64,000 bases of DNA from BOG-908 sp963692875. Its GTDB lineage: Bacteria; Pseudomonadota; Alphaproteobacteria; Acetobacterales; Acetobacteraceae. This document shows, piece by piece, positions 34,498-45,237 of this stretch. The DNA lies in the NCBI GenBank assembly GCA_965198755.1, contig OZ240673.1:3100001-3164000 (forward strand), read 5' to 3'. Position numbers and translations under genes: made by a program. Every line of letters starts with the position of its first letter. The stretch's first letter is position 1. The notes beneath the pieces were generated by a model. That model did no database searches. It saw nothing but the letters and a program-made list of their open reading frames with translations, and was not told the origin of the DNA.

Positions 34498-35742
34498 GTG
34501 TCTCCCTCGCTCTGCCGCGACTGCTCCCTGCTCGGCGCCACCGCCCCGTGCCCCGCCTGCGGCTCGGTGCGCGTCCTGCGCCACGCCGAGCTGTTCACCC
34601 TCGCCGTCGCCCATGTTGACTGCGACGCCTTCTACGCCAGCGTGGAAAAGGCGCGGCACCCGGAGCTCGCGGACCGGCCGCTGATCGTGGGCGGCGGCAC
34701 CCGCGGCGTGGTCACCACCGCCTGCTACATCGCGCGGCTGTCCGGCGTGCGCAGCGCCATGCCGATGTTCAAGGCCCGCCGCCTGTGCCCGGACGCGGTG
34801 GTCATCCGGCCGGACATGGCCGCGTACGCGCGGGTGGGCCGACGCATCCGCACCATGATGCGCACGCTGACCCCGCTGGTGCAGCCGCTCTCCATCGACG
34901 AGGCGGCGCTCGACCTCTCCGGCACGCAGAAGCTGCACGGCGCCCCGCCGGCGGCCGTGCTGGCCCGTTTCGCCCGCGAGGTGGAGGCCGAGCTGGGAGT
35001 GACCGTCAGCATCGGCCTGGCGCGCAACCGGCTGCTGGCCAAACTTGCCGCCGGGCGCGACAAGCCGCGCGGGTTCGAGGTGCTGGGCGCGGAGGCCGCC
35101 GGCGTGCTGGCGGACGAACCGGTGGGCATCCTGCCCGGCGTGGGCCCGGCGCTGGAGCGGCGGCTGGCCGCACTCGGCCTGACTCGCGTGGGCCAGTTGC
35201 AGCGCCTGACCGACCGCGAAGCGCGCCAGATGCTGGGCGACGAGGGCGTGTTCCTCGCCGCGCGCGCCCGCGGCGAGGACGCCCGCAGCGTGGAGCCGGT
35301 GAGCGTCGCCAAGTCGATCAGCGCCGAGACCACCTTCTCCGAGGACCTGACCGAGCGCGCGGCCCTCGAACGCCACCTCTGGCGCCTGACCGAGCGCCTG
35401 GCCGACCGGCTGCGTGCCGGCGAGGTTGCCGCCTGCGGCGTGGTGCTGAAATTGAAGACCGCACGGTTCGCCAGCCGCACCCGCACGCAGCGCCTGCCGC
35501 AGCCCAGCGCGCTGCCGGACACGCTGTTCGCGGCGGCCAGCACGCTTCTGGCGCGCGAGGCCGACGGCACCGCGTTCCGGCTGATCGGCATCGGCGCGTC
35601 CGGGCTGGCGCCGTTGAGTGCTGCCGACGCGGGCGACCTGGCCGACCCGGATGCGGCACGAAGGCGGGCGCGGCAGGGGGCGGTGGACGCGCTGCGGGGG
35701 CGCTTCGGTGCGGCGGTGATCGGGCGGGGACGGGGATTGTAG
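34498..35742 (+). CDS. dinB: DNA polymerase IV with N-terminal zinc ribbon
   Basis: An error-prone Y-family polymerase for lesion bypass. The 414 residues start with four cysteines (SLCRDC ... CPACGS) as in alphaproteobacterial DinB, then VAHVDCDAFYASVEKARHPE, GVVTTACYIARLSGVRSAMP, PLSIDEAALDLSG (catalytic DE) and the thumb/little-finger domains. GTG 34498 gives the family N-terminus; the preceding TTG 34495 is possible. Both codons lie at the edge of AB element 18. Confidence 0.93.
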   Translation: MSPSLCRDCSLLGATAPCPACGSVRVLRHAELFTLAVAHVDCDAFYASVEKARHPELADRPLIVGGGTRGVVTTACYIARLSGVRSAMPMFKARRLCPDAVVIRPDMAAYARVGRRIRTMMRTLTPLVQPLSIDEAALDLSGTQKLHGAPPAAVLARFAREVEAELGVTVSIGLARNRLLAKLAAGRDKPRGFEVLGAEAAGVLADEPVGILPGVGPALERRLAALGLTRVGQLQRLTDREARQMLGDEGVFLAARARGEDARSVEPVSVAKSISAETTFSEDLTERAALERHLWRLTERLADRLRAGEVAACGVVLKLKTARFASRTRTQRLPQPSALPDTLFAAASTLLAREADGTAFRLIGIGASGLAPLSAADAGDLADPDAARRRARQGAVDALRGRFGAAVIGRGRGL

Positions 35743-35904
35743 CGGCGTGCGGGACCTGTCTGGAGGTCGAGGTCAGCAGCGCCTTTGTCCTGAGTAAGCG
35801 TTTGAAAAGTCGCCCTGCTGGACCTGGCTTGCCGCCCGGACAGATGGCGCAGGCAAGCTGATTCCGGCAGCCCGAAACAGTAGCTCCTGCGATGGGCTGC
35901 GGCG

Positions 35905-36038
35905 AGGAAGCAAGGCCTTCTTTTTCGAGAAAAAGAAGCAAAAAGCTTTTATTGCGGCTGTCGCGGTCTTTTCCGGCGAGCGCGCGAAAACGGAGTCAAA
36001 AGTTTTTTGGTTCTTTATCCCAAAAAAGAACTGCTCTC
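35905..36038 (-). repeat. AB element 19 (full, B-to-A)
   Basis: B arm of the CGAGAAAAA class, GGCTGTCGCGG box, A arm with a damaged hairpin (TTCTTTATCCCAAAAAAGAAC). Confidence 0.92.
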
Positions 36039-36084
36039 TATACTTGGCACCAATCAGTACCTCGAGCAGGCGCAGTGGCGCGGG

Positions 36085-36195
36085 GGGAACCAAAAAACTT
36101 TTGTTCCCTCGAGCACGCGCTGCCGGAAAGTTCCGCGACAGCCGGGACAAAAGCTTTTTGCTTCTTTTTCTCGAAAAAGAAGGCCTTCCTTCCCT
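36085..36195 (+). repeat. AB element 20 (A arm cut, B intact)
   Basis: Begins at GGGAACCAAAAAACTTTTG, missing the A hairpin. Centre CGAGCACGCGCTGCCGG then CCGCGACAGCC; B arm of the CTCGAAAAA class. Elements 19 and 20 occupy most of 35743-36240; nothing else is seen there. Confidence 0.92.
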
Positions 36196-36240
36196 TCCCG
36201 GTGCGCTAGAACTCCCCCTCCCGCCCCAGGACGCCCGAAG

Positions 36241-36696
36241 ATGACCCTGCGCACACGCTTCACCGACGAGATGAAGGCGTCCATGCGCGCCGGCGACGCG
36301 CCGCGCACGTCGACCATCCGCATGATCATGGCCAAGCTGAAGGACACCGACATCGCCGCCCGCCCCGCCGGCCGCGACCCGGTGCCGGACGACGAGGTGG
36401 TCGGCATGTTGCGCAGCATGGTCAAGCAGCGGCGCGAGGCGGCCGAGCTCTTCGCCCAGGGCCACCGGCCGGAGCTCCAGGCCAAGGAGGAAGCCGAGAT
36501 CAAGGTGATCGAGGCCTTCCTGCCGCAACAGATGGACGAGGCGGCCATGGCACAAGCCGTGGACCAGGCGGTGGCAGAAACGGGTGCCACAACCGCCAAG
36601 GAGATGGGCCGGGTGATGGCCGCGCTGCGCGCCGCCCACGGCTCCGCGCTCGACATGGGCCGCATCGGCCCGCTGGTAAAGGCGCGCCTCTCCTGA
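36241..36696 (+). CDS. yqeY: GatB/YqeY domain protein
   Basis: A 151-residue helical protein related to the tRNA-binding tail of GatB. Motifs: MTLRTRFTDEMKASMRAGD, RLxTIRMIMAKLKD-like block, RREAAELFAQGHRPELQAKE, VIEAFLPQQMDEAAM, AKEMGRVMAALRAAHG, ALDMGRIGPLVKARL. The gene lies directly upstream of dnaG, an order widely conserved in alphaproteobacteria. Confidence 0.93.
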   Translation: MTLRTRFTDEMKASMRAGDAPRTSTIRMIMAKLKDTDIAARPAGRDPVPDDEVVGMLRSMVKQRREAAELFAQGHRPELQAKEEAEIKVIEAFLPQQMDEAAMAQAVDQAVAETGATTAKEMGRVMAALRAAHGSALDMGRIGPLVKARLS

Positions 36697-36722
36697 AGCT
36701 GCCGGACTCTTTTCTGGAGGAG

Positions 36723-38504
36723 TTGCGGGCACGTACCCCGCTGGCCGCCCTGGTCAGCCGCCGCGTCAAGCTGTCGCGTTCCGGCCGGCAGATGAAGGGC
36801 TGCTGCCCGTTCCACGGCGAGAAGACTCCCAGCTTCTACGTCTACGAGGACGGTTACCACTGCTTCGGCTGCGGCGCGCATGGCGACGCGATCAGCTTCG
36901 TCATGCAGACGGCCGGCGCCAGCTTCATGGAGGCGGTTCAATCCCTCGCCGGCGAGGCGGGGCTCGAACTGCCCAAAGCCAGCCCCACCGCCGAGGCCGC
37001 CGAGCGCCAACGCCTGGACCTGCACGGCGTGCTCGATGCGGCACAGCGCCATTACGCAAGCGCCCTGGCCAGCCCCGCAGGTGCCGCGGCACTCGCCTAC
37101 CTGTACCAACGCGGGCTGACCGACGAGACCATCGGCCGCTTCGGCCTCGGCTGGGCCGGCGAGGGGCGCGGCGCGCTGGCCGCCGCACTCGCACCGGGCG
37201 GCATTACCCAGCCGCAACTGCTGGAAGCCGGACTGCTGCGCGCCGACGAGAACGGCGCCATCCGCGGCGAGCTGTTCTTTAACCGGGTGATGTTCCCCAT
37301 CCGCGACCGCGCCGGCCGGATGATCAGCTTCGGCGGCCGCATCATGGGCCAGGGCCAGCCGAAATACGTCAACGGCCCGGAGACGCCGCTGTTTTCCAAG
37401 CGCCGCACCCTCTACGGCCTGAACCTGGCGCGCGAGGCGAGCCGCCACGGCCAGATTGTGGTGGCGGTGGAGGGCTACATGGACGTCATCGCCCTCCACC
37501 AGGCAGGGTTCACCGCCGCCGTCGCCCCGCTCGGCACCGCGCTCACCGCCGAGCAGCTTGAGGAACTCTGGCGCCTCTCGCCCGCCCCGGTGCTGTGCTT
37601 CGACGGTGACGCCGCCGGCGCCCGCGCCGCCGCCCGCGCGGCACAGACCGCCCTGCCGCTGCTCGCCCCGGACCGCACTATCCTGCTGGCCACCCTGCCT
37701 TCAGGTGAAGATCCCGACACGCTGGTCCGCCGCCGCGGCCAGGCCGCCTTTGCCGCCGTGCTGGACGCCGCCCGCCCGCTGAACGAGGCGCTGTTCGACC
37801 TGCTGCGCAGCGCCGCCCCGGACACCACGCCCGAACAGCGCAGCGCCTTTCGCGCCCGCCTCGAAGCCGCCGCCGCCGCGATCAAGGATCGCAGCCTGGC
37901 CGGCGAATACCGCCGCGCTCTGCTCGACCGCTTCTTTGCCGCAACACGCCGCGGCGCCCCCAAGCCGGCCGGACTGCGCCCGCCCCGCCCCACTTTGCAG
38001 GCCGACGCGGCCGATACGATACGCGCCTTCAAGCTGACCGCCATCCTGCTGCACCACCCGGCCCTCGCGCGCGACCTGGAAGAGGCCTACGCGTCCCTGC
38101 CGCTGCCGTCCGAACTGCAACCTTTGCGCGAGGCCATGCTCGGCTACTTCGCGCGTGACTTTAATGACTCACACACGCTTGACTCTGCCGGACTCGTGAA
38201 CCACCTGCGTTCTCTCGGTTTATCGATGGATTTGGCGCGTGCCCTGGACGAGACCCCGTCCTGCGGTCGGCCGGACGCTCAGCCGGCGGAAGCCGAGGCG
38301 GGATGGTGGCACTTTTATGGGCTCATGCACCGTGACGGCTTGCACGACGCAGTCGAAGCCGCCCGCCACCACTACATCGCCAACCCTGAGGACGAGGCGG
38401 CGCTCGCTAGGTTCAACGCGTTGTGCCTGGCCGCCTTCCGGCTGCGGCGGGGTGAACAGGCGGGCGAGGACGAGGACGCGTTGGCTTACGACGAGCGGGT
38501 GTAA
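36723..38504 (+). CDS. dnaG: DNA primase
   Basis: Makes RNA primers for replication. The 593 residues include the zinc-binding motif CCPFHGEKTPSFYVYEDG ... CFGCGAHGD, RVMFPIRDRAGRMISFGGRI, TOPRIM acidic block VVAVEGYMDVIALHQAG and FDGDAAGARAA, and a C-terminal helicase-binding region. The codons just before TTG 36723 read LPDSFLEE, exactly the usual N-terminus, yet no ATG, GTG or TTG exists upstream in frame; CTG 36699 may be the real start. It follows yqeY and precedes rpoD. Confidence 0.93.
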   Translation: MRARTPLAALVSRRVKLSRSGRQMKGCCPFHGEKTPSFYVYEDGYHCFGCGAHGDAISFVMQTAGASFMEAVQSLAGEAGLELPKASPTAEAAERQRLDLHGVLDAAQRHYASALASPAGAAALAYLYQRGLTDETIGRFGLGWAGEGRGALAAALAPGGITQPQLLEAGLLRADENGAIRGELFFNRVMFPIRDRAGRMISFGGRIMGQGQPKYVNGPETPLFSKRRTLYGLNLAREASRHGQIVVAVEGYMDVIALHQAGFTAAVAPLGTALTAEQLEELWRLSPAPVLCFDGDAAGARAAARAAQTALPLLAPDRTILLATLPSGEDPDTLVRRRGQAAFAAVLDAARPLNEALFDLLRSAAPDTTPEQRSAFRARLEAAAAAIKDRSLAGEYRRALLDRFFAATRRGAPKPAGLRPPRPTLQADAADTIRAFKLTAILLHHPALARDLEEAYASLPLPSELQPLREAMLGYFARDFNDSHTLDSAGLVNHLRSLGLSMDLARALDETPSCGRPDAQPAEAEAGWWHFYGLMHRDGLHDAVEAARHHYIANPEDEAALARFNALCLAAFRLRRGEQAGEDEDALAYDERV

Positions 38505-38515
38505 GGCGCTGCCGC

Positions 38516-38648
38516 GGGCCTTCTTTTCTGAAGAAAAGAAGCAAAAGACTTTTGTCGAGGCTGTCGCGGACCGTTCGACCGGCGTGTACCTAAGGACCAA
38601 AAGTTTTTTGGTTCTTTTTTTCAAAAAAGAACTGCTTTCTTCCTTCCT
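38516..38648 (-). repeat. AB element 21 (full, B-to-A)
   Basis: Between dnaG and rpoD. B arm of the CTTTTCT class beginning at GGGCCTTC, box GGCTGTCGCGGACC, centre with GTGTACC; A arm ends CTGCTTTCTTCC, 16 bases before the rpoD ATG. Confidence 0.95.
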
Positions 38649-38664
38649 TCTGCGGAGCAACTGA

Positions 38665-40626
<1,962 letters not shown>

Positions 40627-40739
40627 GCCCGGGACGTCGCGCCAAGCGCTGTCGCGGTCACACCCGGTCGCGCGCGAGCGTTGCAATGGCACGTTACGTC
40701 CAAACGGTGTCGCCGCACGTTCTGTCAGAGCGCGCGGCC

Positions 40740-40951
40740 GCACATCGCCTCAAAGGGTGCAGCCGCACGTCATCTCTAAACGTGCAGCAGCACGTCCAGT
40801 CGAACGGTGCAGCCGCACGTCACGTAGAAGCGTGCGGCTGGATACAAGTCGAAGCGTGCAGGGCACGACGGCTAGAAGCGTGCAGGGCACGACGGCTAGA
40901 AGCGTGCAGGGCACGACGGCTAAAAGCGTGCAGGGCACGACGGCGCCCAGC
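40740..40951 (+). repeat. 24-bp tandem array and degenerate hairpin units after rpoD
   Basis: Four near-perfect 24-bp units start at 40852, 40876, 40900 and 40924 (AAGCGTGCAGGGCACGACGG plus CTAG). Each contains the small palindrome CGTGC/AGG/GCACG. Looser relatives such as GGTGCAGCCGCACG and CGTGCAGCAGCACG extend back to about 40740. The unit is eight codons, and one frame stays open through the array into the GNAT gene. No spacers, so not CRISPR. Confidence 0.9.
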
Positions 40952-40985
40952 CGGCCACCGAACCCATTTGCAAAGGGGCGATAAG

Positions 40986-41582
40986 TTGCGGGCTCAGGAC
41001 AACACCATCTGGGGCTTCAGGCCGCCCGAGGAAACGACCCGCATCGCGGTGCTCGTCACCTTCCTGCGCCAGGACACCCCGCCCCCGGCAGGCCCCATCG
41101 ACCTGCCGACACACGCCTCAATCCTGCGCGCCACCCAGCCCACCACCGGCTTCTACCGCTACCTCTACGACACCGTCGGCGCCCCCTACGTCTGGTGGCT
41201 GCGCCGCACCATGCCGGAAGCCCAGCTCGCCACCCTGCTCGGCTCGCCCGGGGTCTCGCTTCACGTGCTCTACCGTCACGCCGAACCGGCCGGCTTCTTC
41301 GAACTCGACGCCCGTGCCGTCCACACCGTCAACATCAGCTATTTCGGACTGCTGCCGCACGCCATCGGCCAGGGCATGGGCAACACCCTGCTGCGCCTGG
41401 CCATGGCCACCGCCTGGGCCCACAAGCCACGCGCGGTCACGGTGAACACCTGTACCGCCGACCACCCGCGCGCCCTGCCCAACTACCTGCGCGCCGGCTT
41501 CACTCCCATGCGCACCGCACGCGAAATCTGGGACGTGCCGAACCGGCTCGGCTTGGTCATCCCCGATCACCTCCGGGTGTGA
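40986..41582 (+). CDS. GNAT-family N-acetyltransferase
   Basis: A 198-residue protein transferring acetyl groups from acetyl-CoA to an unknown amine. Motifs: HVLYRHAEPAGFFELDAR, NISYFGLLPHAIGQGMGNTL (the acetyl-CoA-binding Q/RxxGxG/A), VNTCTADHPRALPNYLRAGF. The start is TTG 40986 with AAAGGGG 9 bases upstream; the open frame continues upstream to 40686 through the 24-bp array, so a long repetitive N-terminus cannot be excluded. A 75-residue ORF in another frame stops at 40984, one base before this start. Confidence 0.87.
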   Translation: MRAQDNTIWGFRPPEETTRIAVLVTFLRQDTPPPAGPIDLPTHASILRATQPTTGFYRYLYDTVGAPYVWWLRRTMPEAQLATLLGSPGVSLHVLYRHAEPAGFFELDARAVHTVNISYFGLLPHAIGQGMGNTLLRLAMATAWAHKPRAVTVNTCTADHPRALPNYLRAGFTPMRTAREIWDVPNRLGLVIPDHLRV

Positions 41583-41657
41583 CACGCGGGCCGCCGACTA
41601 CGGACGTCTGACAAAACTTGTCCTGCCTTGTCTGTCGAACGGGTGAACAAGATCATC

Positions 41658-41808
41658 AAGGCAAGGCAAGCAGTTCTTTTTTGAAAAAAAGAACCAAAAA
41701 ACTTTTGATCTCTTGGGATGCGCCGTGGTGGAACGTGTCGTTTAGGCGTCCGCGACAGGGCTTCCGAAAGCTTGGTTCTCGTTCGGAAAAGACGTCGTTG
41801 CCTTGCTC
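41658..41808 (+). repeat. AB element 22 (A intact, B decayed)
   Basis: Long-centre subgroup with GGTGGAACGTGTCGTTTAGG and CGTCCGCGACAGG. The B arm has decayed to AAAGCTTGGTTCTCGTTCGG ... GTTGCCTTGC. The gap 41583-42138 holds this and element 23 and nothing else I can support. Confidence 0.85.
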
Positions 41809-42038
41809 GGCATGTCAGCGTTTTCGCCGGGTCCAGATCAATCATCCTGGTAGCCCAGTGGTTAGTCTCGGACAGCCTGCGGGACTGTTGAATGTCGCGG
41901 ACGAAACGAACTGCTCGCCATGCTGTCGCGCCCGCTGGCGTAACGCGTGAGCGCATCTCTTACGGAGCACGACGAACGCGCGGCATTTCAATAAAGTAAA
42001 TGCCTGCTCTTCTAAATGTCAGCAGGAAAAACGCTCGT

Positions 42039-42130
42039 CCTGCTGTCGCAAAGCCTCCTCAGCACGAACCCGAGGGAACAAAAGTTTTTTGGTTCTTTTT
42101 TTCAAAAAAGAACTGCTTGCTTGCCTTCCC
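42039..42130 (-). repeat. AB element 23 (A arm and centre; B arm reduced)
   Basis: Remnant GGAAAAACGCTCGTCCTGC then TGTCGCAAAGCC; A arm intact, ending at the glycosyltransferase stop region. Confidence 0.85.
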
Positions 42131-42138
42131 TCCCACCA

Positions 42139-43665
42139 TCACTCGAAATGCTTGACCTTCGCCCACAGCACGTCCCTAGGCAGGGTCAGCCCGCGGCACA
42201 GGACGATCTGCAACCCTGCCTCGTGCGGCATCACGTAGTCGGCGTCGAACACGCCGGCCAGCTCCGCCGAACTGCTTATCTTGCGGTCGTCCTCCAGCTT
42301 GCCGCCGACGTCGATCAGCAGCTTGCCGTTCTCGTCGCCAGGTCCCCACACCCAGTACTGGTTGTGACCGCTGAGCGTGCGGGGCAGCGCGCCGCGCGGG
42401 GCGAGCACGTCGATGGCTGCGGCCTCGCCATAGTTGGCGGTGAAGACGCGCAAGTCGGCACGCTCCGCGGCGGGCAGGGCACCTGCGACGGCGGCGACCT
42501 GGTCGGCGAGGTGCTGCCAGCCATGCATGTCCGCGTAGACCTGGCCCAAGGGTGACGAGCGGTGCCGCTCGTTCTCCATCGGCACGATCCCGACCTTGGC
42601 GAGCGCCCGGGTGTAGGCGAGCATCGCGGGTTCGGGCAAAACCGGCAGGCTGGTGGGCACCAGCGCCGCGCCGGACACCAGCGCCACGGCCAGCACCGCC
42701 GGGCGCAGCCGCCAGGAGGCCGCACTGATCCGCTCGACCGCCACGCCGCCGGCCGCGAACAGCGCCGGGTAGACCGCCGCGCCGTAGTAGGATTTGCCGT
42801 GCAGGACGATCATCATGGCGAGCAGCGCGCAGGCGCCCACGCCGAGCCAGCGCATCGCCGGCCGCGCCAGGCACCACAGCAGGCCGGCGATCCAGACCGG
42901 CGCCAGGACCGGGTTGGTGAGCGTCACCTGTTGCCACAGGAACTCTGCAGGCGAGAGCAGCACGTTCTTCCCGGCCCGGCCGGCATGCAGCACCTCGGCC
43001 ATCGGCAGGCCGCGGTCCCGCTGCCAGACCAGGTTCGGCAGCAGCACGACCGCGGCGACCGCCAGCCCGCCGGCCAGGAAAGGCGTGGCGAGCGCGCGCC
43101 AGCGGCCGGTGCAGACGATGCCGAACAGCAGGGCGGCGGCCAGCATCACCGCGCTGTATTTCGCCTCGCCCGCCACCCCCAGCACGAGCCCCGCGGCAAG
43201 CCACCACGCCGGATCGCGGTCCAGCGCGCGGGTGACGCAGAGGATGCCGAGCGGCCAGCACAACAGCTGCACCGAGTCGGGGCAGAGGAGCATGCCGAAG
43301 GTCATCAGCACCGGCGCCAGGGCGCTGGACAGCGCGGCCAGGCGCACGGCGAAGCGGCTGCCGCCGAACTGCACCGCCAGCAGGCAGACGACGTAGGTGG
43401 TGGCACCGGCAAGCAACGCCGGGACAGCGCGCAGCAGCGTCAGTGACAGGCCCGCGGCCTGGGAAGCGGCGGCTAGCAGCGGCACCACCGGCGGCTGGTC
43501 CACGTAACCCCACGCCGGATGACGGCCGCAGGCGATGAAGTAAAGCTCGTCGCGGAAGAAGCCGTAATGCGGGTTCGCCGCCAGGTGGACGACGAAGGTC
43601 AGCAGGGCATAGACGATGCCCTCCCGCAGAGCGGAAGGTTCCGGATTGGGATTGGCTACGGGCAT
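42139..43665 (-). CDS. GT39/ArnT-like membrane glycosyltransferase
   Basis: A 508-residue polytopic protein with about ten spans, probably using a polyprenyl-phosphate sugar. Early motif GFFRDELYFIACGRHPAWGY (the DE of the GT39/GT83 group), then QPPVVPLLAA, VAGEAKYSAVMLAA. The C-terminal soluble domain has RVFTANYGEAAAIDVLAPRG and SGHNQYWVWGPGD, seen in bacterial PMT-like proteins. ATG 43665 (MPVANPNPEP). Alone, facing left. Confidence 0.83.
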   Translation of the reverse strand: MPVANPNPEPSALREGIVYALLTFVVHLAANPHYGFFRDELYFIACGRHPAWGYVDQPPVVPLLAAASQAAGLSLTLLRAVPALLAGATTYVVCLLAVQFGGSRFAVRLAALSSALAPVLMTFGMLLCPDSVQLLCWPLGILCVTRALDRDPAWWLAAGLVLGVAGEAKYSAVMLAAALLFGIVCTGRWRALATPFLAGGLAVAAVVLLPNLVWQRDRGLPMAEVLHAGRAGKNVLLSPAEFLWQQVTLTNPVLAPVWIAGLLWCLARPAMRWLGVGACALLAMMIVLHGKSYYGAAVYPALFAAGGVAVERISAASWRLRPAVLAVALVSGAALVPTSLPVLPEPAMLAYTRALAKVGIVPMENERHRSSPLGQVYADMHGWQHLADQVAAVAGALPAAERADLRVFTANYGEAAAIDVLAPRGALPRTLSGHNQYWVWGPGDENGKLLIDVGGKLEDDRKISSSAELAGVFDADYVMPHEAGLQIVLCRGLTLPRDVLWAKVKHFE

Positions 43666-43687
43666 TTGGCGCGACGGTGGCACGGGC

Positions 43688-43777
43688 AAAGAAAGCAAGC
43701 AGTTTTTTTTGAAAAAAGAACCAAAAAACTTTTGAGTCCTGGGGTACACGTCGGTTGAACGGTCCGCGACAGCCGAG
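43688..43777 (+). repeat. AB element 24 (A arm and centre only)
   Basis: A arm with a GTTTTTTTTGAAAAAAGAAC stem, centre GGGGTACACGTCGG ... CCGCGACAGCC, then ends without a B arm. Confidence 0.9.
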
Positions 43778-43822
43778 CCACGGCCCTGCCAATCGCCGCC
43801 ATTCCCGCCTAAGACTAACTCC

Positions 43823-44434
43823 ATGAAAACACCGGCGCTCGCCCTGTTGCTCCTAACCACCCCCGCTTTGGCGGACGAGGCGGCCAACCTGTGCCGCGGC
43901 AACCCGGCCTACTCGCAACCGGTGATGCTGGCGGTGATCCGCGAGCAGTTGGCGCACGACCACGACCCCGGGCTCGACGCGGACACGCCGGAGAAGCTGG
44001 CCGACGAGGCCGTCGAGCAAGGCGTTGCGGAGTGTGCGGCCGAGTTGCGCAGCGATCCCACGCTGACCGTCGCACTCTCCGGCCTGACAAAGGAGGACAG
44101 CTCGGTCGGCTGGGACGCCTACAATACTGCCTGCGCGGACCACAAGACGAGCAAGGGCCAGTGTGTGCAAGCCGAGATCGGCTCGGCCAAGGCGCTGAAG
44201 CACCTGATGGGCCGCGGCGCCGCGCCGGGCACCAAGACGCTGGTGCAAGCGTGCCAGCTGGTGATGGCCGAAGACCCGGCGATGGTGGAGTGGCGGACCT
44301 GCGTGGACACCGCGCTCGCGGTGCGCCCCACCGAGGCACGCGCGCAACAGTGCAAGCTTTCGGCCAACTGGCACGTGGCCAAGACCGGCGCGGAAGCCGG
44401 GGCGCTGATCGCGGCGTGCCTGAGGGGGAGTTGA
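43823..44434 (+). CDS. Exported hypothetical protein, 203 residues
   Basis: A signal peptide (MKTPALALLLLTTPALADEA) and a helical mature part with six cysteines (ANLCRGNP, VAECAAEL, NTACADHK, KGQCVQAE, VQACQLVM, WRTCVDTA, QQCKLSANW). Spacing suggests disulfide pairs in the periplasm. Not recognised; no enzymatic motif seen. Monocistronic, between AB elements 24 and 25. Confidence 0.75.
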   Translation: MKTPALALLLLTTPALADEAANLCRGNPAYSQPVMLAVIREQLAHDHDPGLDADTPEKLADEAVEQGVAECAAELRSDPTLTVALSGLTKEDSSVGWDAYNTACADHKTSKGQCVQAEIGSAKALKHLMGRGAAPGTKTLVQACQLVMAEDPAMVEWRTCVDTALAVRPTEARAQQCKLSANWHVAKTGAEAGALIAACLRGS

Positions 44435-44451
44435 GCGCTCGCTGCCGAGTG

Positions 44452-44597
44452 GGAAGCAAGCGCTTCTTTTTCGAAAAAAGAAGCAAAAAGCTTTTGTTCT
44501 CGCTGTCGCGGAAAGCTGACACGACACGCTTCCCCGCGTCGAGCCGCAGAGAACAAAGTTTTTTGGTTCTTTTTTTCAAAAAAGAACCGCTTGCTTA
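44452..44597 (-). repeat. AB element 25 (full, B-to-A)
   Basis: B arm GCGCTTCTTTTTCG hairpin with GCAAAAAGCTTTTG, box CGCTGTCGCGGAAAGC, centre GACACGACACGCTTCC; A arm ends CCGCTTGCTTAC at the smr stop. Confidence 0.94.
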
Positions 44598-45140
44598 CTT
44601 TATCCTTCGCAACAACACCCGCGTGCTCCCCGGATTAGCCGGATGCGGATGCGTCGCCGCCAGCACCAGCGGCCGCAGCCGCGGCAGATTCAGCCACATT
44701 GGCAGCTCGCGTTTGATGACGCCCCCCGTCTCGCCGGACCCCCGACCGGTGATGACCTCCACGCAGCGCAGCTGTTCGGCGTGGGCGCTGACCAGGAAAC
44801 GCTCCAGCGCGTGAAAGGCGGCCTGTGCGGTCTTGCCGTGCAGGTCCAGCGTCCGCGCCGGCGCCAGCTTGCCGCCGCGCAGCCGGTTCCAGGTGGCGTT
44901 GTCCAGCCCGGCCGGCTGCAGCCCGGTGGTGATCGGTAGTGGCGGGGCTGCCGGTCGGGCCCGCTGCCTGGACGGGGCTGGCGGCAGGGTCGGCGGGGGG
45001 ACGGAGCCTACCGCCGGTTTCGGCTGGGAAGCGGCCTCGGCCGCCGGCGCTGGCCGGCCGGCCAGCGCGCGCACGTGCCGGATGTAGGCGGTCCAGGCCT
45101 CGCGGTCGTGCTGGGTGAGTGGTCGGGGACGCGGCGCCAT
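44595..45140 (-). CDS. Smr-domain protein
   Basis: A 181-residue protein: disordered Pro/Ala-rich middle and a C-terminal Smr (MutS2-related) domain with RTLDLHGKTAQAAFHALERF and EVITGRGSGETGGVIKRELP, the LDLHG and TGxG signatures. Smr proteins bind or nick nucleic acids, some acting on stalled ribosomes. ATG 45140 (MAPRPRPLTQ); TTG 45149 is possible. Confidence 0.9.
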   Translation of the reverse strand: MAPRPRPLTQHDREAWTAYIRHVRALAGRPAPAAEAASQPKPAVGSVPPPTLPPAPSRQRARPAAPPLPITTGLQPAGLDNATWNRLRGGKLAPARTLDLHGKTAQAAFHALERFLVSAHAEQLRCVEVITGRGSGETGGVIKRELPMWLNLPRLRPLVLAATHPHPANPGSTRVLLRRIK

Positions 45141-45237
45141 GTCCACCAATGTAGCGCAGCCGCCCTGGCATGCACGGCGAGTTTGCTTGAGCCCGGCCGG
45201 TGGTTGAGGATCATCGTAGGCTTTTTGGGGTGATGCC

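Noticed and set aside
40852..40947. CRISPR array
   Set aside because: The 24-bp units are directly adjacent with no unique spacers and no cas genes nearby.
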